A stretch of DNA of 64,000 bases from Enchytraeus crypticus (GCA_905160935.1 CAJHZI010000253.1:2210501-2274500), one strand, 5' to 3'. Positions 33,242 to 46,276 are shown, counted from the first letter of the stretch. Program-made: numbers and translations. Notes: generated by a model from the sequence alone, not told the origin.

Positions 33242-35082
33242 GTAACTCAACACTTGCCCTAAATCTAAGTGTTGAATTACGATTAGCCCTCTCGCCTCGA
33301 TGAGTAAAACTGAGTGTCAAGGCGGAAGCTGTAAATTTTGAGCATAAAAGCTTTTGAATGATATGATTACATCAGTTTGCCTATGATTTAATAATTAAGC
33401 TGTATTTGCTTAATTCTATTACACTTGAAATAAATGACTATGTTTTGAATCAATCGAACCAGACAAACGAGCCATACTATCTATACATTCTAATCTACAG
33501 TATCAGAGCATTGTAGAGTAGAAGTAACTGATTAATATCCAAGTTTCTTAACTTTAAGGCCTTTATTGAGAATTTTGGTACACCTTTAGTCTACAATTAG
33601 TAAATGGCATAGCTAGGATTGAGTAACTGCAATTATATGTGGTAAATAGCATAGTTTCGATCGAATAGCCGAGTACTCTGCATGCTGGAATGATAAGCAA
33701 GATGCTGCAGATTCTATTAAAAGCTGCGATAAAATTGCGTGATTCAGAAATTTTCTGTACTCCAACATTAGAAAATGTTCTCTTTCTTTCTCTCCTTCCG
33801 TTTATACAAAATAATAAATTATAACTTGCTGGTAGCTAGTTTCAGGATGCTGCTACTTCGTTAGCGTAATTATATTTAATTGTATTATCTTCTGGTGGGT
33901 TTTATTACACGACCTGATCTAGGCTTATCTCGCAATTCATTATGCTATAGTTAACTCGAGTCTCTCGATTTGCCGTCCACCGGTTGGTAACCATTGTTTT
34001 TAGTTGTGGTATAGTATTGTAGTGGCCATATTTTTGTCAGGAAAAAACTGCACAGCTTTTCTCCGTGCTGTACAGCATTGGCTGTGCGTAACGCAATTCT
34101 GTGACGACAATGTAGCGCTTATTAGAAAACATTGCAGAAATGTCAACTCTGCTTCTTTTAATGATCATTAACGCACTTTACTGTGAGCTAATTTTAGTAA
34201 ACGTCAATACATTATCCTATACCTAATCCTATTTGTATTACGTGAGGATGGATCAACATTTTATGACTTTAAAATACTCTGTGGCTGCTAATATGACAAT
34301 ATATTATCCTGTCAAACTGATTGCAAATAGTTTGTCCAGCGTTATCAATCTCTATCTCTGTCTCATCGTTTTCTGTCGTCAGGCAGGTCCATGGCACACA
34401 GCTTCTGCATTTTTCATCTGTTTTCCTCATTATTTCTATATAAGAAGCCATATCAAAGCATATAACATGTCGATAGTCTTGCTCTTCCTCTATTTAGTTT
34501 TCATATCATTCTCTCGTCTTATGTTACCGCTGTATTTGTATAAATATAATTTCCTCTATTTTCCTATTTGAAAAGAAAAGCACAGGATGTAAATATGTGG
34601 AGGAGTTAAACGCAATGGACCTGCCAATATACAGACAGTGTTAGAGACTTTCCTATTATTATCATTTCTTACAATTTATTTCAGTTTGAGTTTTGTAAGC
34701 TTGCATGAAAACAGTAGAGGTATAATTATTAATGTGTCTATTTTGTCTGGAACGTTTTAAAAATTGTCTACTGCTACTGTTCACAGTACAATGTGATTTT
34801 GGGAACTCTTCGAAAATGTGTAATTAAATTGACATTTTTAATGTTTAACTGACCTTTAAACTACTGTAATTCGATTTAGTGTTCCGAGTAATTGCAGATA
34901 TGAATAAGGTGTACACTTGCCTACGAATCAGAGGGTTAGCACGAAAAATCTCAGTTGATTAAAAACGTCGATAACAATTTTTTAAAATTTCATTTGTTGC
35001 TCTTGTGTTATCTACGACAACGATTAATACTTGTCATTTTATGAACAGCGAAATATATGTAAAAAGTAAAATATAAAAAAAC

Positions 35083-35305
35083 TTACGTTTAGCGTGCCGT
35101 TAATCCCTATTCGGGGTCGACGCGGAGGGGTCTATATAGGAAATGGAGCATTAAAATCAGCTATCCATCGGCCTGACACCACCAAGTGTACACGACTAGG
35201 TTTTTATTCGCCCCTCGGAAGAGAAAAACCCAAGTCGCTAAGCAGTCTCGAACCCGCGACCTCTCGTTCAAGAGACGAGCTATCTACCATTGCTCCACGA
35301 ACCGT
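35083..35305 (-). repeat. SINE-E copy
   Basis: Reverse of SINE-E with CCCTATTCGGGGTCGACGC, GGTTTTTATTCGCCCCTCGG and CTCGAACCCGCGACCTCTCG. Confidence 0.9.
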
Positions 35306-35439
35306 TATAAAAAGACTAACTAAAACTAATTGAAAAGTATAATAATAGAAGTATAAAAAGGCAGCGATATAAATGAGTTAGCCTAATAAATGTTTGTGCG
35401 ACAATTATCTACGAAAACCAGATAGTATTTTTCTAAATC

Positions 35440-35575
35440 ATCTTCATCATCATCTTTCCTTGAATTCCAGGTTAACTAGGATCAGGATTGGACAATTTTG
35501 TAGCAATTTCTGGAATCATGCGCCCACTAACCGATTGCTCTTTCTGGCGTCGGTTAATGGTCTTTGCTAAATATG
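35440..35575 (-). repeat. SINE-B 3' part
   Basis: CATCATCATCTTTCCTTGAA, GGTTAACTAGGATCAGG, CTCTTTCTGGCGTCGGTTA; head missing. Confidence 0.8.
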
Positions 35576-36284
35576 TTCGTAATATCTCGTAAAGTTCATT
35601 TAAGCTAAGCGCAATATCGCATAGCAAGTCTATATCTCAAATGTAATTTTCTGCTAAGCATATCGATTTACATTATTTTTCGAAGAAGCCTTATATAGGA
35701 TTTGAGTTCCTAGAATTGTAGCTTTTCGCACGATCTAGAACCAGAATATTTCTATTATTGTTTCTGAGGAAATTTCTAAGCTATTTATCGTGGTTTTGGG
35801 CGGGGTTATCACTTCATCTTAGCTTCATATTAAATCGAGATTGAGTTCTGCATCAAGCCATTCTATGTTTAGGCATCTTCGTTTTGTTGAAATGTCATCA
35901 TCATATTCTCTGAAATCTATGAAGTATATTTAATAATTTTTAATTTGTTCGTATTCAACGATTATTGTGCATTAACTACAAATAGAAAGAGGTAATTAGA
36001 TTGGATGTTTTGCATCGATTGATTGCACACCTTGTCCAGCTGTAGACTTTATAGTTTAGAAATATAGTTCAATATTTTCTTTAAGTTTGGTACTAGCTCA
36101 GGTTTCGCCTGATTACCTCACCGTGTTAAAAAAAAGTTTGTTTTGTCAGTAAATCATACACTTCCTAATTCTTCTATTGAAGCTTAAATTGTAATAAAAT
36201 TGAACTTAAAGCGGTTTTTTGTTGTGTTAAATAGGGTTTATTTATTGCATTTGTCTTGATTATCATGTCGTAAAATGCACATCT

Positions 36285-36317
36285 CTCTCTCTATCTCTCT
36301 CTCTCTTTCTATATATA

Positions 36318-36367
<50 letters not shown>

Positions 36368-36377
36368 CTATATATAT

Positions 36378-36437
<60 letters not shown>

Positions 36438-36450
36438 GTATATATATATA
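36285..36450. repeat. (CT)n followed by (AT)n
   Basis: Short CT run to about 36310, then interrupted AT repeats to about 36450. Confidence 0.92.
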
Positions 36451-36808
36451 ATTGTAAATGAGTTAAACTTTATGGCTTCGTCACAGATGGCCATCAATAA
36501 TTGACGGCCTTGTTTGGTGTTTTTATTATGAGAGCCTAATGTACTGTATGCTGATCTATGCTCACATGACTAACTACTTCGTGTCACTAATGTTTATGCA
36601 GATATGATCCAATTGTCCGCCCGTGTATGCATTGCAAAATTTTGGCATTGTACGATATTGTTTGGTTTTAGTGAATATAATTACGAACGTTTCCTCAATG
36701 ACTGCTTTATAAACTAAATTGATTGACTTAATTATCGAATGGATATAATGCAGAAGGCCATTGCGTAGGCGTCATTGTAATATACCGACCTTTCCTAATA
36801 GGTTATAG

Positions 36809-36929
36809 TCTCTCTCTAGTGTTCTGCTAAGTGGCAGTTCAAGTTTCATTTTTATTCTCAGAATCTGCTTTCACGCCCCATGGAAATCACTTCAATAGAT
36901 GAACAAGTTAATCAATTCACAAAAGTCTA
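36809..36929 (-). repeat. SINE-A, tail part, split by a mariner element
   Basis: CTCTCTAGTGTTCTGCTAAG through AACAAGTTAATCAATTCACA. The copy resumes at 37676. Confidence 0.85.
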
Positions 36930-37675
36930 CAGGGTGAGTAAAAAAAAGATAACACCTGCAAAAAGTTTGAATATCTCAGGCTATTGTTAATATTTTACAA
37001 TAAAACTTTTACCAATTACTAAAGGACTAATTTTTGATGGGGTGGCCAATTTTCATCCATTTTGGTACATAGACAGGCCAGTTATGCAAGTTTCAGCAGA
37101 GCAACCCCCCTATTTTTACCTAAAAATGGCGTAAAGCACCTCCTGCAGTTCTGTCTTGTTTTTAGGCTTCGGCTGGTGTTTCTGATAGAGATGCAGCATG
37201 GTTCCCCAGATATGGTAATCCAGAGGATTATGATCGGGTGAGTTTGGAGGCCATTCATTCTTCTTGATGTAATCCGGGTTTCTCTCGCTGATCCTTTCCT
37301 GTGCATGACGAGATGCATCAGCCGGAGCATCATTCTGCTGAAAGATGAAACCATTTGGTAGAAGAGCATGGCAATCATCAAACAGCTCCGGAAGCAAAGT
37401 ACTGACGTAATACTGAGAGTTCAACCTTACCTTCTCGTCAATGAAGTGCAATCTGCCCTTACCGTTGTAGCAAACGCCATTTTAAGGTAAAAATGGGGGG
37501 TTGCTCTGCTGAAACTTGCATAACTGGACAATCTATGCACCAAAATGGATGAAAATTGGCCACCCCACCAGAAATTAGTCCCTTATTAATTGGTAAAAGT
37601 TTAATTTACAAATATTAACAATAGCCTGAGATATTCAAACTTTTTGCAGGTGTTATCTTTTTTTTACTCACCCTG
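36930..37675 (-). mobile_element. Deleted maT-like Tc1/mariner element with long inverted ends
   Basis: Ends CAGGGTGAGTAAAAAAAAGA in inverted orientation extend as terminal inverted repeats of about 204 bp (36930-37133 and 37470-37675), over 90% alike by eye. They are flanked by TA on both sides (36928-36929, 37676-37677), the usual mariner target duplication. The 746-bp element keeps only the C-terminal part of a transposase and is inserted in a SINE-A. Likely a non-autonomous deletion derivative. Confidence 0.93.
37116..37490 (-). pseudogene. Partial mariner (maT-type) transposase
   Basis: A minus-strand frame reads GVCYNGKGRLHFIDEKVRLN, then YYVSTLLPELFDDCHALLPN, GFIFQQNDAPADASRH and WPPNSPDHNPLDYHIWG. 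The WPPNSPDxNPLDYxxWG block is the third catalytic region of IS630/Tc1/mariner transposases, with Asp as last acidic residue (maT, DD37D). Relatives have QQDGAPAH where this copy reads QQNDAPAD, so the second catalytic Asp looks changed to Asn. The first catalytic region and the DNA-binding domain are absent. Confidence 0.88.
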
Positions 37676-37835
37676 TATGTATTTTCAATACCCTATAATG
37701 TAGCCTATAGTTTGAGAAATATATGGTAACTGAGGTTTGTTCCCCGTCGCCTTCCTCAGTTCTTGACTGGTCGCCTCTTACTACACGTGCAGTTAATAGT
37801 TGGTGTATTCTTCAGTGTTCAGGAGGCAACATGGG
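37676..37835 (-). repeat. SINE-A, head part after mariner insertion
   Basis: ATGTAGCCTATAGTTTGAGA through CAGTTCTTGACTGGTCGCCT to GTGTTCAGGAGGCAACATGG. Confidence 0.85.
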
Positions 37836-38015
37836 AAAGGTTACAGTACAAATAGAAATAAGTGGTATACAGCAGTTTTTATTGTAAAAATGTTAGCTCA
37901 ACAAGGTTTCAAAATCTAAAAATCAGGTGATGTCGATAAGTTAAAGTTAAACGCACGTTGCAGTGAAATGGTCATCAGCGATAGGCTGTCCTCCACTTTT
38001 AATACCTTATCCGTG

Positions 38016-38192
38016 CAGTGGCGTAGCCAGGATTTAGTCTTGGGGGAGGCATTTTAATCTTGAGGGAGGCACTTTTGGGAGGTACACACTTTATACAATG
38101 TTTTCTCTTATATTTTTGCCTTAATAAAACTTTTACATGACATCTTGGAGGGTGCACATGCCCCTCCCTGCCTCCCCCTCGCTACGCCACTG
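38016..38192. mobile_element. hAT MITE, 177 bp
   Basis: Ends CAGTGGCGTAGC and GCTACGCCACTG are perfect inverted repeats. The exact 8-bp target duplication TATCCGTG sits at 38008-38015 and 38193-38200. No coding. G-rich left and C-rich right arms resemble the termini of the larger hAT at 9862. Confidence 0.95.
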
Positions 38193-38396
38193 TATCCGTG
38201 TAACTAGTCCTACGGAATAAAATAGAATTATACATTGAATAAGTAGACACGATGAATTTAGAAATGGAGCAGATATGACTTTACAATGAACGTCTAAATG
38301 TTGAATCCAATTGTGAGAAATGCTGCAAGGTGAACGACAGCTTCAAGCACTATCTAGAGAATCACTACCTTTCTAAATTAAATTTTGTAAAAACTT

Positions 38397-38508
38397 AATC
38401 CCTATTCGGGCTCGACACGGAGGGGTCTAGATGGAATATTAAAGTCAGCTATCCATCGGTCTGACACCACCAAGTGTACACGACTAGGTTTTTATTCGCT
38501 CCTCTCTG
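38397..38508 (-). repeat. SINE-E fragment
   Basis: CCTATTCGGGCTCGACACGG, CCAAGTGTACACGACTAGGT and TTTATTCGCTCCTCTC; tRNA-related part missing. Confidence 0.85.
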
Positions 38509-39571
38509 CAACTTTCTAGAATATAATTAAACAATTAAAATTATTTAAAATTCTAATATATCAATCAATATTTGAGTTAATCAACTCAAAAGAAGCCCAA
38601 GAAGGTCGGAATATTCGCATTTTTCAAAGTAAAAGTGTGCAAATACGAAAATTAAATAAATAATAATGCGAATTGCTAACTAGTTGATAGCTCTCTTTTC
38701 CTTGATCCTAAAAACTCACTTATCCGCACGTGGTCAATTAGGTGTTGCTATGTGTTTATTTAGCATTAATAATTTCTATCTATTGCAATAGTTCTGTAGG
38801 TCTATATCTTGAAGTATAACATTTTCATATAACTTCTACATTTTAAATAATATATTCCGCTGTATAAATATTTCTTTGTTGAACCAATGGTATTATATTG
38901 TTGATACCGATCTTTCTATAATGTTTATTTGTTAATTAGACGAAATAGTTAAAAACATACATAATAATTAAGAAAAAGTTAACACAGAAGCTATATACCC
39001 TTCAAAGCGTTCAAGGGCGTATTTCACATAGGCAGGTATTCATGATTATGGTGATGCTGAAATTTTATACAAAACTTTTTGCCGCCGGTCTAAGAGCTCT
39101 GTTGTTGTATATGGAGAATTGAAAATTATTGAATGATGACTGTCTTGTCAAGTGGAACGGTGCAAGCTGGCTGTAAATTTTAGATTTTTCTATATATCAG
39201 ACACGAAGATCGGTTTTTATGGTTTAAAGCTTTAGATTTGCGCCTTATGTTGTAAAGTAGGCCTTCTACAAAATATTTGGATATTTGTTTTTAGTATAGC
39301 CCTTTTATAATATGAAGTGGCAGCTCTGTTCAGATTCTAAACAAAATCAGTCGGGGCAGTGGTTGGGGAGTGGGAGGGGTATTTGTTTATATTGACGGCA
39401 GGCAATGTTCTGTATATACACATATATTTTCTATGTATTCCTTAATTTATTAATAGAATGAAATTACATTAATTAGAAAGGAAATTATATTTCGATTACT
39501 TATCAAGTGATGATAAAATAGTGTCGTAATTTACATTTAATATATGTCTACATAAAATTTCTAGAGATGAT

Positions 39572-39637
39572 ATCTTGCATTTATGGGGTATCTTACATTT
39601 ATGGGATATCTTAAATTTATGGGATATCTTACATTGT
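39572..39637 (+). repeat. 19-bp triple repeat
   Basis: ATATCTTACATTTATGGG-type units, three to four copies. Confidence 0.85.
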
Positions 39638-41435
39638 AAATGGCTTCCGTAAAACAATAAGCTGATGATTGCACAGTGGCGCCTCCAACGAATGAGAAAA
39701 TATACAAGATGAATTTTAAAGTTTAAAAGCAAGTTTTATGAAAGGTCTATAGTGGGCCTTTACTTCATAATAGTTAAGGTTACAACATAAGTAGCAAAGA
39801 AAATATACTGAATGCAAATACTTATAGTTTACTGATAATGCTACAAGTATCTGTATTTTGTATGATCGAAATATTTGTATTCGGTATTTCAAAAGTATTT
39901 TTATTTTTCATTATACTACACTGCGTCTGGGAAACTTGAGAGTAGATTAGCCTAAACTGCCTATTACTTGCTGTAAACGACTAACGTAGATGTTGCATTA
40001 GGTAAAAGCGGTAGCTGGTTGAACATCCACACTCTAGTATGTTAGGTAGATAAAGTATCAGACTCTCAGAACCTACTGTATATGCCTATATATGAGTTGC
40101 GACAAACACACAAGCCTCCATTTCTTTAATTCCTAAGTTACCTTTGAACTGAATGATTTCCTGAATTTTGGAATTTGCACCGTTTTGAATCTTCATTTTG
40201 CTCACCGGCTTGTATTTGTCTCAATTGTGCTCGATGTTGTCATGGACGACAGCAGAACTCAAATTGTTATTGTTAATTTTGTTATTATTATTATTCTTAT
40301 TAAAAATTTCTGCCTATCCTAAATAGCTACCTCGCCAGCTGTTTTGTCTCTATTCAAAGCTCGCCTTAGCTTTGCGTGAAAGCGCTGTGTATAATAATAA
40401 TAATATTTTTATATTTCCTTCTGTAGCATATTAGTTTAGATGATTTTTGTGTACTGCATTTATCGATCGAAAACTTCTTTCTTTTTAATGTATATAAGTA
40501 AACTCTTTTTACAACTTAATTTTATTCTAGTTGCTTTTTTAAATTCTTTCTTTCGCGCTATATTTATAAAATAAAAGATCTTTCAAGATATGTCTTAACT
40601 TTTTAAAATTTTATTATTTCAATGCTACGATAAAAAATATTCATACTTAAATGAAACGTTTTAGTCCAAACGAGAAATAATTACTTTGTAAATTTGTTAA
40701 TTAAATTTGTAATTTTTTTTTTTTTTTTTTAATATTAAAAATGCACTTAGACTTAATAACATCGTAAGTGCTTCGGATCAGTTTGGAGCATGTATTAATA
40801 CTCTTTAAGACATCCTAAACGTTTCTTTGTAGTTTTTCTAGTTTTGTTTTTATTTCCTTTAGAAGAACTAATAGGTTGCTTTATTGCTTTTCCTTCGTTG
40901 CACCGAAGAAAATAATATTTTTAGTTATTTTGAGATGTGTTTTTGTGTTTTTCTTTATTGTTTTCATGTAAAAGTAGCTATGGTCTTCATATGTATGATT
41001 GGTCCAAACCAGTTTGTAAATTTCTCCAGGTTTTACCTTGGCTGTCGTTTAGCATTGTTGCTGTTTGACATCTTTAAACTGCAGCGGAAAATGTTTTTAG
41101 AGAATTGGCTTATTGACTTAATTTGGTATCAGGTTGGATTGCGTAGTTTAATAAAGTAATAAAGTAGGTTAATTAAAAGATGCAAGAATTTATCTGAAAC
41201 GCAAAAAATAAACAAGGGAAGGAAATTGTTTCAAGCGTAGCATAGAGAAAAACAACGCAGAGTTTAAAGTTGATGATTTGTATGAAGTGACGTGATTTGA
41301 AAATAGCTGAATATTTGGACGAATTTGTAAATGTATTTAGAATTAGAGTAACTTTGTTCATTTGCTATATTTTTCTATTGTAAGGTATGATCGGATTGAC
41401 GAGTAGATTGACCTAAAATACTTCCTGACTGGTGC

Positions 41436-41654
41436 TGTCACGCTCTATAAGGAGCACTCCATCGATTAACGAGTTGATCCCTTCACAAAGAGCTATATCT
41501 AATACACGCTTTCACGTAGCCTATAGCTCGGGAATAATGTGGTTTCTGAGATCGTTTCTCGTTGCCTTCCACAATTCGTACTCAGTCGCCTCTTCTGATG
41601 TTACGTACAGTTTACGTCTGGTCTATTATCCAGTGTCCCGGCTAAATCACGGGG
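41436..41654 (-). repeat. SINE-A, tail-truncated
   Basis: CACGCTCTATAAGGAGCACT, GTAGCCTATAGCTCGGGAAT, GTGTCCCGGCTAAATCACGG. Confidence 0.85.
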
Positions 41655-42359
41655 TTTTCTGCTTATATTAAATTATTGTGGAAGTTATTTAGTAGTTTGG
41701 GACTTTGTTAAGAAGTTATTACAAGTTGTCTTCGAGTCAAGATATTCATTGAAAGTGTTTGTTTTGAAAGTCGGATTTGTATAATTTATGGATTTATTAG
41801 TAGTTTTTAGGTCATCAAATCGCCGCTGATGGTGTATTGGGGTTACGATTTAAGAGTAAATTCCAATTTTAGCTCAAGGTCAACGTAAGGTGAAAGTTAA
41901 ATAATTATAGAATTATAAATCAAGTTTGTCGGATGATTTTGACTGAGATTTACACTAAACGACGTCGGTTTAAATCTGTGATCCACTAATTCGCAAAGTT
42001 GTTTTAACATTTGGGCTAAGCATAAGTAACTCAAACAGTTGGACTTAATTATCATAATTAATCGACTTAATTCTTGTGGCACAATTCAGCTGGAGTAGTT
42101 TACATTGATAGGTTTATCGTGCTAAATTCTTTACAATGTATTTGAGGAATGTTTAGTATCGCTCTTTCATTTGTGAAATAAGCATTGTTAATGTGACGGC
42201 ACGTGCTTGTCATGACCTTGTTTTGTCCTCTAGTTTTTCTATTTAAGTTGATTTTAGTTGTAGCGTCTGTTGTGAGTACTGTTATTGTTGTAACTTATAA
42301 GTACTGCATAGGTGAACTAATAGATACAATATGAGAGCACGATATGAAACTCTTGTGCG

Positions 42360-42470
42360 GTGGTGTAGTGGAGCGGGGGCGCGGGGGGGGGACCCCGTCC
42401 AACACTTTTTTATAGGGAGGTCCGCGTCCCCTCCCTCTTTTGCTCAAATCCAAAAAAAAATCTGACCACT
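42360..42470. mobile_element. Possible hAT end fragment
   Basis: GGTGTAGTGGAGCGGGGGCG followed by a G run and CCCCGTCC resembles a hAT terminus; only one end is visible. Confidence 0.35.
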
Positions 42471-42936
42471 GACTCGCTGTACTCCAGTATTAGGAACGAG
42501 TGTTGCTGGATGGTGTAAAGTTCCGCTCATATGTTGACATTTTTAGGAGTTTAGATATTAATTTAAATGTAATTGTTATATTGCTAATGATTACTATTGA
42601 ACTCTTTCTGTAAAGTAGTCTCGAAGACCGAGTTAGGACACTGCAATATAAGTTTTCGTTGATAATAATAATAATATTAGGCATGTACATGTATGTAAAC
42701 TATGTTTCAAAGTAACTTTTAAAACTCTGAGTCACTGAGTGTCGTTTTATGTAATTATTTGTAGCAATTTCACAATAGTTAAAACGCGCAAGAACATGCA
42801 CAAATTTTAGCAAGATTTTCCTCACGCCAATGATCCAGGCGTCCCACGACTTTTATATTTAGGAGTACAACCCTGCTCGTGCTTTTACCACTGTCAGTAT
42901 AACGAATGTAAAGGACGTTAAACATGTTTCTTGTTT

Positions 42937-42979
42937 CAACTATACTGGCAAAGACGGACTGTCTTTGCCAGTATAGTTG
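42937..42979. repeat. Perfect 19-bp hairpin, 5-nt loop
   Basis: Arms 42937-42955 and 42961-42979 are exact reverse complements around GGACT. Confidence 0.95.
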
Positions 42980-43206
42980 CGGTACAGAAACTAACGCTAA
43001 TTAAACCTCGTTTTTTCGGGTTGTTAATTCTGTGTACCCGGCCAAAAGTCAACGTGAAACTACTGTTATAATCGTCCCTGATGTCCGCTTCATACGATGA
43101 AACAGACGTCAATTGAGGTTCGCGGTAATTTACTTCTGATTTCTGTACATGTTTTTAATCACATTGTACTACTCTAGCATTTATCTTTATTCTTTGATCT
43201 TATTAA

Positions 43207-43299
<93 letters not shown>

Positions 43300-43488
43300 T
43301 AGTAGTACTATAATTATAAATTATATTATTAATAATTATAATTATTAGTATATTTTTCTCGCTTTAGATATTGGTACTGCTGTTCATGCATTTTCTGTCG
43401 CTACTGCATTTGTTGTCTTTGTGAAAATAAACATAATATCTATCTATCTAGCTATATAATAAATAAATAAAAATAAATAATCTCTCTA

Positions 43489-43489
<1 letters not shown>

Positions 43490-43539
<50 letters not shown>

Positions 43540-43660
43540 GTGTACTGCCCACTTGCAGGTCCATGGTATATTACGCCTCCGCTCTTCTCTGTCTTTTATC
43601 CGCTTTCTCTTCATATCCACGTACGAGTGGACCTCTAAATCATCTAAAATGATATACCAA
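43490..43660 (-). mobile_element. LINE-1 family 3' end with (CT)n
   Basis: (CT)n to about 43537, then TTAGTGTACTGCCCACTTGC, AGGTCCATGGTATATTACGC, TCTCTTCATATCCACGTACG. Matches the 3' end at 53400-53527 in reverse. Confidence 0.85.
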
Positions 43661-43865
43661 GTTCTAAAATGATAATGATATATTCTTGGGGATTCGCTTA
43701 TGACGAGGAGGGCCCAATATGCCTTCTTCAGCTTCGACTAATATAATAAATAAATAATAATAATTAGTAATAATAATAATAATAACCGCTAGCTTATCTG
43801 AGTAGCCGGGCCGCGATTCAGCACTTATTGCTCGAATCGTTTTTATCAAACCTCGGGTTTTTTAC

Positions 43866-44095
43866 ACCCACGGTAATAAAAAATTAGTCGAGACCAAGTT
43901 GAGAGGTCCGAGGTTCTATTCCCGGTGGTTCACGAATTTTACTACACTTCTGAATTCTCTGTGTCATATGAGCATTAGGAAAACGGAGGTATATTAATAT
44001 TGGTGTCGTCCCTGCATAGTTTCCCCGATCCCATTTAATTCATGACTCGGGCCCTATTCGGCTCTAGTAGCCAACCCCTTAACCTAACCTAATAG
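43866..44095 (+). repeat. Possible further tRNA-like SINE
   Basis: GGTCCGAGGTTCTATTCCCG contains a B-box-like GGTTCTATTCC. It is followed by GAATTCTCTGTGTCATATGA, CTCGGGCCCTATTCGGCTCT and TTAACCTAACCTAATAGTAG. Only one copy in the window, so the call is weak. Confidence 0.4.
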
Positions 44096-44486
44096 TAGTA
44101 GTTAAAAAATATTCCAGTATTGATCCAATCCTAGTAACTCTTTCCGGTTCCGGTTTTAGCATACACACGGACTAATACAGATCAGCTTCGTTAATTACGA
44201 AGTGATTGACTTAGGCTAATTTAATAGGTTGTAATAAGAAATGATTAATCTAGGTTAATCTAATGGGTTAAGTTGGTTGATATAATGGAGGCCTAGGATT
44301 ACCCTGGACTAGATTCGTCCTAACTCTTGCCTAACAATCAAATCATTCTTATTGATTTCTACCGTTGTTCTGTTTATTCTTTATCATTTCCGCTGTCGTT
44401 TTTGCATTTGATTTCTTTGCACTTTCTTTCTTTTGAGAAGTTTGTTGATGCGCTACTTATTTTCCATTTCCCTTTGTCAGGAGGTT

Positions 44487-44705
44487 GAATGCCTAGTGGC
44501 GCAGTGGTAGAGAGTTGATCTCTTGACCGAGAGGTTCAAGTCTGCGTAGCGACGTGGGTTTTTCTCTTCTTAGGGGCGAATAAAAAGTGTCTTGTACACT
44601 TGGTGATGTCAGGTCGATGGATATCCGATCTTAATGTTCTATTTCCTATCTAGTCCCCTTCGTGTCGACCCCGACTAGGGAGTAACGGCGCGCTGAACGG
44701 AAGGT
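44487..44705 (+). repeat. SINE-E with perfect 14-bp target duplications
   Basis: Flanked by TTTGTCAGGAGGTT at 44473-44486 and 44706-44719. A-box TAGTGGCGCAGTGG, B-box-like GGTTCAAGTCTGC. The exact duplications show a retrotransposition event of limited age and define the element ends. Confidence 0.95.
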
Positions 44706-45119
44706 TTTGTCAGGAGGTTACTCGCCTCCTATCCATTTGGTTGACTCTGCGGGAACGTTTGACTCGTTGCTTTCACTCTAGTCCATCGTAATCCTCTTGT
44801 TACTGTTGATCTCTAAGCAGCACAATACCCTATATAGACGAACAAAACAGTTTGATAAAGCTCTCGAGTCGTTTATTAGGCGTTTCCAATGAATTGTTGT
44901 TTAGAAAAACAATAACTGTTGCTCTGCAGCGGCTGATACGAAAAATTAACAAAACAATGCTAAATATTGACCTAGTTCAACGATATAGAACGTTGGATGA
45001 AATAGTTTAGAGCTTTATTCTTGCTGGAGAGTTTAGAGTCGTTTTCGATGCTTCCTCTGGGACTTCATCAGATGCCGATTCAATTCCTGATCACGCTTTG
45101 AACGCTTCATTGTGTACTG

Positions 45120-45180
45120 GATGGAGCCGGTAGCAAATCGGTAAGTTGACCGACTGCAGATCTGTTGGTTCAAGGCTGTA
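45120..45180 (+). repeat. SINE-C 5' fragment
   Basis: GATGGAGCCGGTAGCAAATC, GGTAAGTTGACCGACTGCAG, GGTTCAAGGC. Confidence 0.6.
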
Positions 45181-45511
45181 AATGTCTGGGAAATGTAAAC
45201 GTAATTTGACAATTGTTCATGGTTCACACTGGGCATATGCGTATATGCTTAGTGTGCTTGAGAAATTAATGTGTTTAACGTGCACAAACTAAAGAACTGG
45301 ATACGGTCCGTGAAGGAATTGAAAATAAATTTAGAAATAATTAGAAATGATTTTCATAATTTCATAATAATAACAAAATTATAAACACATTGGATACGGA
45401 TGAGTTGATATTACAATGTATATCTCATTCGTATGTATAGTGCAAGAAATATGGATAAGTTATATGCCATGGACCTACCGTACTGTAGCGTATTGAGAGG
45501 CGTACACGCAC

Positions 45512-45690
45512 TCACTCTACATGTCCTGCCTAATGGCAGGTCCAAAGTACATATTCTTACTCAGTGAGTCTGCTTTCGCGCTCCATATTGAGCACACCAT
45601 AGATCAACAAGTTACTGGCTTCGCTAAAGTCTAAGCATATCCATACCTTATGTAGCTTGGGAAAACAGTCTTCTGAGGTGGTTACCATTG
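45512..45690 (-). repeat. SINE-A, headless
   Basis: CATGTCCTGCCTAATGGCAG, TAGATCAACAAGTTACTGGC, GTCTTCTGAGGTGGTTACC. Confidence 0.85.
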
Positions 45691-46276
45691 AGAGACAGAA
45701 ATATTTAAAATACAGAGCATGCTAATTTGCTACAATAAACCGGGTAAACGGATGAAATAGGCTATACTGCGCGAAACTTGGTATGATTTGCACATTGTCA
45801 AGCAAAGGTATTCAGGCTATCAATGCATAATGTTTGGGCTACTTCAATGTACCTGAAATGTAGGTTAGATTGTGTCAATAGATATAGGACGAAGCATGCA
45901 AGTTTTGAATGTCACATGTTGTATAAGAACTCTATAAACAGGGTCTCTCTCTCTCTCTGTCTCTCATTATTTCTCTCTCTCTCTCAATCCGTAAATGTCT
46001 TGCTTGGATGTTTTTATATCTGTTCATATCTGTCCTCATGTTTAGATGGGATATAGTCAATGCTAGTTGAACGTAACACAAATTGTCAACTAAACTTTCT
46101 CTTAGAACATTTGCGCTTATACGTATAATAAAATACTCTTCCCTAATTTCAACAAATGAAGAGCAGCTATAGCTATAGGATAACGATTTTCTAGTACGAT
46201 GTGTTGACATCATCAAGTCTTAGAACTCAGTTGAATGTTAATTACTACATGTAGTTACGGACACTGCGCGTCATTG

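Noticed and set aside
37116-37451. Functional mariner transposase
   Set aside because: Only the C-terminal third is present, a catalytic position is altered, and the element is internally deleted.
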